This document shows positions 21,452-31,363 of a stretch of DNA of 64,000 bases, in pieces. This stretch comes from Evernia prunastri. Its lineage: Eukaryota > Ascomycota > Lecanoromycetes > Lecanorales > Parmeliaceae. A program made the position numbers and the translations under genes. How positions within the stretch are numbered: the stretch's first letter is position 1; each line of letters opens with the position of its first letter. The DNA is taken from NCBI GenBank assembly GCA_003184365.1, contig NKYR01000060.1:158847-222846 (forward strand), written 5' to 3'. Below the pieces are notes generated by a model that did not search any database, was not told where the DNA came from, and saw only the letters and a list, made by a program, of their open reading frames with translations.

Positions 21452-22244
21452 GTTGTTGATCTGGGTTGGGGATGCAGGAAGTAAAAGACAGAAGATAGCG
21501 TAGCGAATCTGTTCGAGCAGACTGTTAGGTACCTATTCTGGGGACATTTCCTATCTCGAGTATCCGTCTGATCCTGATAAGAATGGTATGGATGATGGAA
21601 CAGAATCTGTCTCTGTGACTGATGACTTTAGAGACTCGTAGACTGAAGACTGAAGATTAGGTGGCTAAGGAAAGAGCATCTGAAGAGGCTCAATGACTTA
21701 TATAGCGGAGTACCGAGGCTTGCTAGCGGCGAAGAGAAAATGTTAAAGACATTGTCGAAGGGGCAAACGGATCGAGAGCTTGTGCTGGCACAAAGGAAGT
21801 GTTAACGACGAATGGCAAAAAGTGTTACAAAACGATGTAGGCCAAAGATTTAGAAACTTGCGCCAGCTAAGAAAAGTGTTAAGGAGATTGTCGAGGAGGC
21901 GAAAATGCCCGTCTGACTGCATTGGTATGCATTGGAAGACGTCAAAGCCTGCGCTGTATTTTGAAATTCTTGACAGGTCAGTGACAGAACATGTACAGTA
22001 AAGCATAGCTATATTACAAGACCATAGTCAATATGGATATACACCATAGAGCAAAGAATGCGTGCGTCAGAAACCTTGGAATTCTTATCAGAAAAAGCTG
22101 GAAACCAAGCTCACGAATTAGACGGCCGTAAAGATGCACCCAGCGTTGCGGGCAGTATGAAAGAAAAGAATCTTCGCATTAAATATTACATATTAGATAT
22201 GAGATACTATCGTAATTGTTCCTTTCCCTACCCACCTCTCCATC
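21452..22244. other. Intergenic region upstream of gene B
   Basis: No gene supported. It holds the gene B promoter (TATA-like box at 21697) and, at 21780-22000, open frames on both strands without recognised similarity. Confidence 0.55.
21697..21704 (-). promoter_or_regulatory. TATA-like box upstream of gene B
   Basis: TATATAAG on the minus strand, about 245 bp upstream of the ATG at 21451. Confidence 0.4.
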
Positions 22245-23210
22245 TTACAATCCGAGCACACTAGCAGAGTCATTAGTGCGATTAACACTACTGCCTGATC
22301 CGGTCTCAAGCACATCGACCGAATCGGATGAGCTATCTCCCGAAACAGTGCGACCAGGGAGAGCGTCTGCACGGTGACGAGTGGGAATCACCCGACGAGG
22401 AGGCGACGGCACATCATGATCGGCAGAGCGCAGTCCACGGCCACGACGACTATCAAATAGCTCAGCCGACGACCGACGAGAAGAGAACAAGCCTACATGT
22501 CGGGCGGGGCGAATACGGACGTGGACATTGTCGGAATCCTCGCCATCGGTCACAACAACGTCCGTCTCATCATCATCAGCGGCGCCTGTGATGTATCGAT
22601 GATTGACGCGTTGAGCTTCAGTCACACGACTATTGGAAGAGCCGTGCCCATGAGGAGCGTCGCTAGCACCTTGGGAGCTATCATAGTCACGAACAACTTC
22701 CCAGTAGCGAGGACCACGGGCGTAATATGGCCTGGATTCGAGATAATCATCGTCTGTAGAGTCGACTGCGGATTTGTCTGAGTCGGAATCCTCTCCCCCT
22801 ATTGCATGGTGTCGTCTAAGGCCGCGACTTGGACTGCTCACTTGGTGAGAGTACTGGTCATGAAAAGAATCAGCCAGGCGGTTAGAACGACGAAGATGGA
22901 AGCGATTGGAATGACGAACACGGAGGCTATGGGCAGCAGGATTCCATGGCTGACCACGCGCGTAGTATGGCCTAGAGTCGAGATCGTCGTCGTCTGTAGA
23001 GTGAGCTGCGGAATGGTCTGAGTCGGAATCCTCTCCAGTTGGACCGCTCACTCGGTGAGAGTTTTGGTCATGAAATTCGGCCAGGCGGTTGGAACGACGA
23101 AGAAGGAAGCGATCGGGACGACGAATACGGAGTTCATGGACTGCAGTAGTCCAGGGTTCTTGTAGATACTCACGGTCGGAGCTGTCCCGTCCAGTCATAC
23201 CGCCACTCAT
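22245..23210 (-). CDS. Acidic/Arg-rich disordered protein C with internal duplication
   Basis: A 321-residue soluble, low-complexity protein with alternating Arg-rich and Asp/Ser-rich segments. Two repeats of roughly 70-80 residues occupy the N-terminal half. Each carries an LRRSNRLA motif, a FHDQ.SH motif, GEDSDSD, an STDDD segment and DSRPYYARG or ESRPYYARG. The C-terminal half repeats the pattern more loosely (DGEDSDN, SSRRSSAELFDSRRGRG). There is no signal peptide, TM segment or known domain. Alternating charge blocks are typical of nuclear or condensate-forming proteins, which is inference only. It lies in the same orientation as genes A and B and has its own TATA-like box, but I see no clear sequence homology to them. 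Confidence 0.62.
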   Translation of the reverse strand: MSGGMTGRDSSDREYLQEPWTTAVHELRIRRPDRFLLRRSNRLAEFHDQNSHRVSGPTGEDSDSDHSAAHSTDDDDLDSRPYYARGQPWNPAAHSLRVRHSNRFHLRRSNRLADSFHDQYSHQVSSPSRGLRRHHAIGGEDSDSDKSAVDSTDDDYLESRPYYARGPRYWEVVRDYDSSQGASDAPHGHGSSNSRVTEAQRVNHRYITGAADDDETDVVVTDGEDSDNVHVRIRPARHVGLFSSRRSSAELFDSRRGRGLRSADHDVPSPPRRVIPTRHRADALPGRTVSGDSSSDSVDVLETGSGSSVNRTNDSASVLGL

Positions 23211-23886
23211 TGGATTTGTACGTCCGTGTGAAATGATGATGGAGTGGATTGGTGATTGAGATTGTGATTGTGATGATTTGATTTGGTTGTTTTGCTGAGA
23301 TGAAAGCTTTGGAAGATTTCGAAGATTGAGGTTGAGTGTGTTTGAGAATGGATGATGGTGGTGGTGGAAGAAGAGGAAAGCTGCAGCAGAGCAAAGTATA
23401 TATAGGCAGCGAGAGGGTTACCGCGAACATAGATGCTGAATGCATTGTGCTCCGCATCAAGAGTGAATGGGCGACAAAGGCGTTGTGCTGGCGCTTCAAA
23501 AGACCCTTGTCTACAGACAATTCATTGTGTCAGGCTAGACATGGACCACGCCAGGACACATCGATATATCAGACACAAAGGTACAAGACCGCTCATCAAC
23601 GCAGACATAGGAGCTTGATCCATTAGCGGAGTGTCTCATCTAGGGAACACAACGGTGGTGAAGCTTCTCCAGCTCTTGCACGGCCCATTCGGACCACTCA
23701 AAACTTTGTGTCCTTGTTTACCCCGGGATCTTGATGGCAAAGCCGAGAATATGGGAGATAGACATTTCTATGATCCGGACAGCAAGACGAGCTGATCAGC
23801 CTCTTCCGTGGTCAGGTCGAAGGGTCCCATGCGACAGCCCCAATAGCCTTCTTTTATTGTCACACCATCCTCAAGATTTTGTGCAC
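23211..23886. other. Promoter region of gene C and 3' flank of next gene
   Basis: No gene supported. Contains a TATA-like box near 23397, a TTTGATTGTGATTG-type simple patch near 23250-23290, and short frames only. Confidence 0.55.
23396..23404 (-). promoter_or_regulatory. TATA-like box upstream of gene C
   Basis: TATATATAC on the minus strand, roughly 190 bp upstream of the ATG at 23210. Confidence 0.4.
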
Positions 23887-25137
23887 TTATGCATCATCGC
23901 CAGTGTTATGCTGATAGGGACCATAATGCTGGCTGTCTTTCCATTCACCATCGTATGCACTTCGCGTGAGGGTTTGCGTTGCCGTAGCCTCCTCCCCCTT
24001 TGCCTTCTCTTCTTCTGCTTCTTCGAGCTCTTCGTCTCCAAAGAGTAGCAAAGCGTCAGTCTCTCCTTGAGCCGCGGTCACCTTCTCAATTTTGCGACCT
24101 CGCAAAAACCGTATTGCGAGCCATAATACAAAGACAGTCGAGATGAATAACCCGACCAATACAACCGCCAACAGGATTAGCGAGAGTAGGAAAGCCACTG
24201 ATGACCACTCCCTGAATTCGTCCACCTTGCACATGATTTGCATCCCCCAATCATGCTTCCTGCCACAGTCATTCCATTCCCCCGGCTGGAACGAGGCATG
24301 TTCTGTGTACATGTCCTTGCCGTCTGGGCCGTTGATATCGCGCAGCATACCGCCCCAATCCGCAGTCGTGATACTCTTCTCCCCTTTCAATTCCGCCGCC
24401 TTGCGCAACGCCTCGATCTCTTTACCCGCGTATTCAGACATCCCTTCTTTAGGCATGAGCTCCAAAGCCTTAATTTTCTTCTCGCCAAACGCTGTGTAGT
24501 GCAAAACCACTCTAACAATGCTAGTCACACCCGGCACCGCGCCCTCTACCTCTTTATCAACCCCACGACCATAGAACGGTATATCCTTCGACACATGCTC
24601 CTCGTGCCTCAGCCCTGTAATCTCGAACTCGATGAGAACTTCCCACTCCCATACTCTATCCTTCGGCGCATAAGACACCGCATCGAACTCATACGCCAAC
24701 TCGAACTGCCGTAGAGGCACTCCCCATCCATTTTTGTTTTCTTCCCGTTCTAACGTCGTATTGGTGCCAATCTGATTCGCAGTGAACGGCGGAGCGAATG
24801 GAAGCGATGGGCCATAGAAATAAAAGTTGGGCGAGCGGCGCTCGTACCAGAGCGGGTTGAGGCTTTCGCCTTGGAGGTAGAGGCGGAAATAGGATTCGTC
24901 CATGTAGAGCGCTAGGGTCAACTGATTGGGACGAGGGTCTTCCTCCCATTGATTGTGGTTGGAGCCGCGAAGGAGGTAGGGGCAGGAGATGCAGTCGAGT
25001 TTGAGTAGGTAGCTCCGATTAGGGATGATGGTTTCGATGGGTGAGTGGGGCTTTTCCCAGATTGTTTCATCTTCCGCAGGAAACGCAGAAACTAGAAACG
25101 TCAGGCTCAGCAAAGAAGTGAAAGTAAAGAGCTTCAT
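23887..25137 (-). CDS. Type I membrane glycoprotein, fungal hypothetical
   Basis: A 416-residue protein. A signal peptide is clear (MKLFTFTSLLSLTFLVSAFP), which is why I start at 25137 rather than at an in-frame codon 16 residues upstream. A large lumenal or extracellular region follows with a CISC motif, an NTT sequon and a late pair of Cys (NDCGRKHDWGMQIMC). One transmembrane helix near residues 325-360 (LLSLILLAVVLVGLF...) is followed by a basic RFLRGRKIEK stop-transfer and an acidic cytosolic tail with a Glu-rich stretch. It appears intact and intronless. No enzymatic motif is recognised; it could be an ER or cell-surface receptor-like protein. Confidence 0.75.
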   Translation of the reverse strand: MKLFTFTSLLSLTFLVSAFPAEDETIWEKPHSPIETIIPNRSYLLKLDCISCPYLLRGSNHNQWEEDPRPNQLTLALYMDESYFRLYLQGESLNPLWYERRSPNFYFYGPSLPFAPPFTANQIGTNTTLEREENKNGWGVPLRQFELAYEFDAVSYAPKDRVWEWEVLIEFEITGLRHEEHVSKDIPFYGRGVDKEVEGAVPGVTSIVRVVLHYTAFGEKKIKALELMPKEGMSEYAGKEIEALRKAAELKGEKSITTADWGGMLRDINGPDGKDMYTEHASFQPGEWNDCGRKHDWGMQIMCKVDEFREWSSVAFLLSLILLAVVLVGLFISTVFVLWLAIRFLRGRKIEKVTAAQGETDALLLFGDEELEEAEEEKAKGEEATATQTLTRSAYDGEWKDSQHYGPYQHNTGDDA

Positions 25138-25601
25138 TGTTGTTGTTTGCTTTCGCAAATAACGTGCATGGAGAGTGACCAACAAATTGGCTGATAGGAG
25201 TAATCCTTGGTGAAATCCTTCCGACTAGAGTAGCGTGACTGGTCACGTGATCTTAGAGCCTCACGAGGGATCACAGCGAAGGATGTTTCTTCATGACTAA
25301 TTACTTTTCTGAGACTACCAACAACTTGCACTCTAGTAGAAGAGATAATCAAGTTGTTCTTTTAACCTGCATACAAGTCTGATCCTCGACTCCAGAGGCA
25401 ACCGTAATGAGAATGAACCAAACGCCAAAATCAAGCTCTCTGTCCGCATGAGATAAGATCATTACATTTGGTTCATCCATACTCTGACCCCGTTAACATC
25501 GCGTTAAGGAAGTCCGACGCTCCAAGTGGTAGGCCCACGATCTCGGTGCTCATTGAGATGTATCGGGCTACCCTGCATGGGCGATTGGGTGTCTGCTTTG
25601 C
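25138..25601. other. Intergenic, no supported gene
   Basis: Upstream region of the membrane glycoprotein gene and 3' flank of the Modin-like gene. Nothing recognisable. Confidence 0.5.
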
Positions 25602-27406
25602 CTAGCCGATGTACACTGGCATCTTACAATCCCAGTGCCGCGAAGGGATCATCGAACCCTTGTGACCCGGATCCTCCCCCGGGTGGACAGAATGGCACCT
25701 CCACCAACAGAAAGCACGGAACATGAGCATGAAACAAGCATCGTGCACAAGCTGCTCAGGTCTGAGTGCCTTGATGTCTTTCCCACGCATGTCTTCGACG
25801 ATGAGTGGTAAGTAGTCAAAGTATAGATGAGCGCCTTCCGCTTCCAGCTCCCTTAGGCCGAAATGAGGGCGAGCTTTCCCATTCTTGAGGTTGTGCCACG
25901 CGTCACCCCAATAGTTGACAGCGTGAGAGACGTGGGATGCCAACAGATCTAGGTAGCGTAATTGATGGAATTTTTCAATTTGCACGAAGTAGTCTGTCGT
26001 TGCATCCCAACAATCGTGCACGTGTTCGAGGAAGGCCAAATCGCAATTATTGACCTGGTCATTGTTCTCCACTTCGTCTTCCCAATCACTGTATGTGTTC
26101 AGCCGCTCATATTGGTCCAAGATCCATTTACCCATCTCAGACGCGGTAGCCTCGGAAGTCAAATACTCTTCAAGTCAATTGTGAAAGACAACGAAGCACT
26201 CTTTGTGAGACAGAAGACTCGAGCAGTGTTCGGCCGGGGTGGGAACACGAACGATGGTGCTATGTCGGCGACGGATCATAGGCGCAGCGAGGGCGATGAT
26301 ATCCGAAAACCCGTACATGCAATGCGCATCCCATTTTCCCACAAGAAGTCTGTTCATATCCTTCAACTTTGCGCTGGCTTTTCGAGTACTGTCTAACGTG
26401 TCCATGGTTGCGTAAACATCCGCGGTCGTTCCCAACTTGTAGTTTGGGACGTTGAGAATAACGCACCCAGGCAAAATGCCAAATCCCATCATATCAGCCT
26501 GGCGTGTAGGTATGTAGGTATCTGCCACTGAAGGTATGCTCTCGATTGGAGGCCCTGACTTCCCGCCGCCTTCAAGGTCTGTATAATGCAATAGGATGCC
26601 GATAGGCCTTGCAAATGTCGAGAAGATGCCCTGTCCGTTGCCCCTGGCTCTCATGCGGCCTCCTTCTGGATTGAATTCTTCCCACGACATCCCAAGCCAC
26701 CGGGCTAATATCGCGATATCGGAGACAGTTGTTATCGCAGAGGGGCGCACGGTTTCTGGCGGCAGGATGTCCCATGAGGTTCCGTGGAGACGGACTGCTG
26801 GACCGACTAGCGGATCGTGCGGTTTTTGGTCACCAGTCTGTGGTTCCTGATCGTAGCATCCATACCTCTGCAGCTTCGATTCATTTTGATGGAGTTTTTC
26901 CACCAGCGGCAGCCAGCCCGTGAACTCTCCACCTTCCATCTTTCCGCCTTGATAATTCTTCAGGGTACGGGCGCGTGATTTTTTAGACCCTGAGATGAAT
27001 TCAACGATGCCATCCACGGATGTTGCAGCAACTCTCTGGGCAAGTTGATCTATAGAAAACGCTGCGAGGAGGATATGAGGTGTTGAGAAGGGTTCCGGTG
27101 CAGGAACTCTCATCAGTTGCCCTCGTCGCTCAGCGGCGGAGGCGGTGGGAGCATCTGAATGACTGGTGTTAGAGATACAAAAGAGACGGAACAATGTTAG
27201 GCGGCGTTCATACCTCCATCAGCCTGATCGGCCGCCTGGGTCGCCGACGGATAGCTAGGGCCCGGACTGAATGGATAGTCCTTGTGTGTCTCGATGCCAG
27301 CCTTGATTCTGATCAGGGCACAGCAGACCGTAAAAAATAAATAGGAATGCACGAAGCCTACAAATCCCACAATTCCAGCCAACACGTGTCTTAGCCAACA
27401 AGGCAT
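25602..27406 (-). pseudogene. Modin-like fungal protein with an in-frame TGA
   Basis: A two-exon gene (27214-27406 and 25602-27154, intron 59 bp, frame kept). The long second exon carries conserved blocks of a large fungal family I associate with Modin: FTGWLPLVEKLH, TTVSDIAILARWLGMSW, QADMMGFGILPG, LVGKWDAHCMYGFSDIIALA and CSSLLSHKECF, ending in KMPVYIG. A hydrophobic segment near the N-terminus (LAGIVGFVGFVHSYLFF) fits a membrane anchor. Coding is interrupted by one TGA at 26175-26177, directly after SHKECFVVFHN. The frame continues on the other side as LEEYLTSEATASEMGKW to the expected C-terminus. CGA-to-TGA by C-to-T change is the simplest cause. Family name moderately sure; interruption certain in this sequence. 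Confidence 0.6.
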
Positions 27407-28011
27407 CAAGACTTGGAAAACCGTTACACTGTGACACAGCTGAACACGCACAGATGGTGTGTTCCTGACCAAAGTGTTAAAGCTGCAATGAAGTCGATTT
27501 GGATTTGTGTTGAGAGCAAAAATGGTTGTACTGACGTCGTATGGAGGGAATTCGCTGAGTCGGGTAAGAAAGAGGAAAGGACGCTTGGGAAAAGGAAAAA
27601 TAAAGGTAGGACGGCGAGATATACACTATATTCGCCGAGTCATTTAGCTGTGACGAGACACTTGGAGTCCCATTGTCCAATCGTGGAGCCACTGCCCGTT
27701 TCAAAATGTCGCCCGGAGAAAAGGCCGAGGTATGCTGAGCCCCCCGTGGATAGCTCCAGCTTTGACCCACATTTTACGCCAACATATTGCAGATACAGGC
27801 TTCAAGATCTTACAATCATGCCAATATTGACTCTCCCCCCTAATCAAGCACATCGACAATCAGCGTTTTTGACTTCATTGTCGCTCAGCGCCCATCTTGA
27901 GAAACGTGGATGCACTTCTACTGCCTTTTATCAGGGTTCCAGTGTTGCCAGATAGCCATGTTCGTACCATAAGCTTGTAGTCATAGTGCGGTCCTGTGGA
28001 TCGTCGCGAAT
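27407..28011. other. Intergenic, no supported gene
   Basis: Holds the 5' flank of the Modin-like gene. A plus-strand open frame at 27413-27955 has no recognised domain and appears to be a chance frame. Confidence 0.45.
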
Positions 28012-29448
28012 CTAAGCACTTACGCCCAGTCCATATCTAGCCAGAATCCCGCGGAACGCATGCCTCGCATCATCATCCCCTGGTCGTAGATCACATAGTC
28101 CTCTCAGCATATGTGCAACCGTCCAGTTGTGCCTAGAACATTCTTCGAGAAATAATCTGAGTCCGGCTGCGAAGTCCTCCGGGTCTTCTCCGGCACATAC
28201 AAAGTAAAGTTTCGTGCCCGCCAAAGAGGCAGCAAGCCACTGTATGATTGTCTTAATCTGGCTGTTTCCGCGAAAAGAACGGCATCCCCATAGACCGGTT
28301 ACAACCACCTCAAAAGCCTGACCGTCGCTATTTCGTGCAGATGAAAAGGCGGTGTAAGCTTTCCGCAGCTCGCGATCAACATTGCCAGGAAGTAGATCAG
28401 GCGTTAGCTCGCTTGTATCGAATGAGTCGAGTTCGAGAGCATCCATGAACAAAACAGTACGTTCTCGCCATTTGTAGGGAATAGAATTGATGATGTCCGG
28501 TCTATCAAGCTCAAGTACCTTGGAGAGATGTGCATCGCGCCCGTACCCTGTCATGCAAATCATCTGCTGGGCACCCAGAACGACCAGAACTTCGTCATCT
28601 TGCAAAGTAGGTGTTATCAACACCACCACGCATAACTCTGGCGACGCGCCAACTACCATCTCCTCTTGCGATGCTGTGCGTCCAAAGCCGACGTTCTTAT
28701 TTGCTGATATCACGGCAGCACCATGAGGAAGACCAAGAAGGCTGTCTTCGTCCTCGGCGAGAGTAGGTGCTGCTTTCAAGGCTATCTCAAAGTCTATGAG
28801 ACGTCTTGAACACATCTCAGTCGTCAGGTACTCAGTATCTACCTTTCTGAAGGTGAAATTGATAGGCCAATCAGATGCCTTGGGCGTGAGGATTGGATTA
28901 TCCGTCGAGGCAAGCAGCTCGAAGTATCGGAACAGAGCGAACAAATAAGCTTCGACAGCATTTGGATGCGGTGTCTGTGAAGAATACCAGATATGGAAGT
29001 CTGGGCAACCATCCGTCATCCACGGTGGACTATCTAGGGTGCACAAGAATTGATGGACGACCAAACACGCCACTTGACGTCTGGATAGAACGAGCTTATT
29101 GTTTGTAGTACTCAAGCTATGAATACCGAACGGGAAAAGGTGAGGCAGCTCAAGAGAAATACTCTTCAGAGTCGGCCAGATGGACTGAAAGAAACGCTCT
29201 TGTGGAGCCCAATATTTCGCGAAGGACAAACGAAGCAGCTCATAATCTGTGCCTGCTGTGCCTGTTCGGGTGACAGCGATAGTCTCCAGCAAGTCGAGAA
29301 GACCTTTCAAATCTGCGAGCGGCGCCGCAAGTGCTGCTTGAAGAATACGCCAGAACGGGACTTCATCGGCATCGGAATCGGTCAGATCGAATCGATCAAT
29401 GCACAGGATATCTAGACTGCACGGCAAATCAAGTGTGGCACCTTTCAT
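28012..29448 (-). CDS. Poly(ADP-ribose) glycohydrolase (PARG)-like protein
   Basis: A 478-residue protein of the PARG family, which removes ADP-ribose polymers and is part of NAD/ADP-ribose turnover. The first third has the PARG accessory-region pattern: RFFQSIWPTLKSISLELPHLFP, then LSRRQVACLVVHQFLCTL. The catalytic macrodomain follows: VISANKNVGFG, then SQEEMVVGASPELCVVVL, then DDEVLVVLGAQQM and TGYGRD. The end has GLWGCRSFRGNSQIKTIIQWL and a YFVCAGE segment. The QEE catalytic pair is present, but the usual GGG is GFG and the spacer to QEE is short. The frame is open 32 codons upstream; I prefer the ATG at 29448, just before the conserved start. Likely nuclear or cytosolic. Confidence 0.78.
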   Translation of the reverse strand: MKGATLDLPCSLDILCIDRFDLTDSDADEVPFWRILQAALAAPLADLKGLLDLLETIAVTRTGTAGTDYELLRLSFAKYWAPQERFFQSIWPTLKSISLELPHLFPFGIHSLSTTNNKLVLSRRQVACLVVHQFLCTLDSPPWMTDGCPDFHIWYSSQTPHPNAVEAYLFALFRYFELLASTDNPILTPKASDWPINFTFRKVDTEYLTTEMCSRRLIDFEIALKAAPTLAEDEDSLLGLPHGAAVISANKNVGFGRTASQEEMVVGASPELCVVVLITPTLQDDEVLVVLGAQQMICMTGYGRDAHLSKVLELDRPDIINSIPYKWRERTVLFMDALELDSFDTSELTPDLLPGNVDRELRKAYTAFSSARNSDGQAFEVVVTGLWGCRSFRGNSQIKTIIQWLAASLAGTKLYFVCAGEDPEDFAAGLRLFLEECSRHNWTVAHMLRGLCDLRPGDDDARHAFRGILARYGLGVSA

Positions 29449-29935
29449 AATGGCTGGTATCGAAGAATGCATACACTTGAAAATTTGAGAGAACACGCAT
29501 TGAGTACGGACCTCACTGTTTCGAATATACACGCTCCGGGCCAATAAGGCTCGACGCCCGTGTCCCGCCCAAGAGGCGTCCCTAAAGCTTAAATCTTATG
29601 CGCTCTTCTAGGTCGATCCTCCCCTAAGGTGCTAGCCCGACCTGCCTCGGAGGATGGAGGCCGGCTGGTCTTACGCTAAAATTGGATCGCTTAACCCCCG
29701 TGTCCCTCCCTCGCCGCCACTACTCTAGAGGACGAGATCTACCTTGCAGGCTTAGGCGCAGAACTTTCTTACTAATGTGCATGCTATCTCAGATAGATAT
29801 GACTCAGATGTACCTTTGTGATCTGCGACGTGACTCAGTCGACAGCGTGGCAGAGGAGGAGTGAAGTCCAATTCAAAAGGGTGCCATCCGCTGTACATAG
29901 AAGATTTTGGCATCGAACATTTCCAGCCGCCCGAA
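29449..29935. other. Divergent intergenic region
   Basis: Lies between the PARG-like gene (minus) and the acyltransferase (plus). The right part (29834-29935) is open in the acyltransferase frame and may belong to its first exon. Confidence 0.5.
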
Positions 29936-31363
29936 ATGCATAGTCCAGTCTCCGCAAAAGACCTGAATGACGATCTCGATATTCTGCGAGATATTCTGGG
30001 ACAAAATTCCTCCTTTTACAAGTTATATACTCAAATATGTTTTTGCTTCTCACTGCCCCAAGCTTCTTCACATTCGGCAATCATCAGAACGCTGACGAGC
30101 GGGCTCGAGCGGCTGTCCGCAAGCTTTCCATGGCTAGCAGGCGAGGTCGTCAACGAAGGATCAGGTCAAGGCAACCCAGACATCTTCAAGATCAAACCGT
30201 TGGGGAAGACTCCCCGTCTAGTCGTGAAAGACTTCAGGCATGACCGCTCGATACCAACGATGGACACCCTCAGACGAGCCAACTTCCCCTTCAGCATGCT
30301 AGACGAGAATATCATTGCGCCTCTCAAAACCCTCCCAGGACGCACCGACGGACCCGCATCACATCCAGACTCAGCACCAGTCTTCATTCTTCAAGTGAAT
30401 TTCATCGTCGGAGGTCTTCTACTCACCGTCGTTGGCCAGCACAACGCAATGGACATGATTGGCCAAGGTCAGATCATCTATCTTCTTTCAAAAGCCTGTC
30501 GAAATGAACAATTCACAAGCGAAGAACTGTCATCCGGTAACCTCGGCCGCGGCGACCTCATTCCCTTACTCGACGACTCTTACGAACCAGGTTCCGAACT
30601 CGCTTATCAGATTGCAAAACCCGCTCCATCCCATTCCCTCTCCAAAAGCACCAATAGCCCCTCAGCACCGGCTCCTCCTCCAAAGTGCACCTGGACATAC
30701 TTCACCTTTCCCCCAAACTCCCTCGCCGCTCTAAAATCACTCGCCACAGATACAATCACCCTTCCCTCGGGCTACGTCTCCACCGACGACGCCCTCAGCG
30801 CCTTCATATGGCAATCCGTCATACGCGCCCGCCTCCCACGCTTAAATCCCACAACCGAGTCAACATTCGCCCGCGCCGTCGATGTACGACGCCACCTGAA
30901 TATCCCGCAGACATACCCAGGGCTCATCCAGAACATGACGTACCATACGTACACCCTTCAGAAGCTACTCCAGGAGCCATTGGGCATTCTCGCGTCGCAG
31001 CTCCGTTCGGCCGTAGATCCCAAGACGTCCAGTCTAGCGTACAACACCCGCGCTCTCGCGACATTCCTCGACCGTGCACCGGACAAAGACAGTATCTCCT
31101 TCACAGCGACGCTTGACCTATCCACGGACATCATGTTGAGTTCGTGGGCGAAGTTGGGCTGTTACGGGCTTGATTTCAACCTGGGATTGGGTAAGCCAGA
31201 GGCTGTACGGAGGCCGCAGTTTGACCCGGTCGAGAGTCTGATATACTTGATGCCTAGGGCGCCGGACGGCGAGATTGCGGTTGGGTTCTGCTTGAGGGAT
31301 GAAGATATGGAGAGGCTGAGGGCGGATGAGGAGTTTGCGAAGTATGGGAAGTATATAAGCTGA
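29936..31363 (+). CDS. BAHD/trichothecene 3-O-acetyltransferase-like acyltransferase
   Basis: Transfers an acyl group from acyl-CoA to a hydroxyl or amine of a small molecule; the substrate cannot be told from sequence. The signature is HNAMD (HxxxD) at about residue 169 in a GQHNAMDMIG context, with a later C-terminal DFNLGLGKP in the place of the family's DFGWG. The order of blocks (SFPWLAGEV early, STDDALSAFIWQSVIRAR in the middle) fits fungal Tri101-type enzymes. With the ATG at 29936 the protein is 475 residues. The frame stays open to 29834 without an ATG, so a short upstream exon is possible. No introns inside. No biosynthetic core genes adjoin it. Confidence 0.85.
   Translation: MHSPVSAKDLNDDLDILRDILGQNSSFYKLYTQICFCFSLPQASSHSAIIRTLTSGLERLSASFPWLAGEVVNEGSGQGNPDIFKIKPLGKTPRLVVKDFRHDRSIPTMDTLRRANFPFSMLDENIIAPLKTLPGRTDGPASHPDSAPVFILQVNFIVGGLLLTVVGQHNAMDMIGQGQIIYLLSKACRNEQFTSEELSSGNLGRGDLIPLLDDSYEPGSELAYQIAKPAPSHSLSKSTNSPSAPAPPPKCTWTYFTFPPNSLAALKSLATDTITLPSGYVSTDDALSAFIWQSVIRARLPRLNPTTESTFARAVDVRRHLNIPQTYPGLIQNMTYHTYTLQKLLQEPLGILASQLRSAVDPKTSSLAYNTRALATFLDRAPDKDSISFTATLDLSTDIMLSSWAKLGCYGLDFNLGLGKPEAVRRPQFDPVESLIYLMPRAPDGEIAVGFCLRDEDMERLRADEEFAKYGKYIS

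Noticed and set aside
27413..27955. 180-codon plus-strand frame
   Set aside because: No recognisable domain, overlaps the Modin-like promoter and first exon on the other strand, and its codon pattern is unremarkable.
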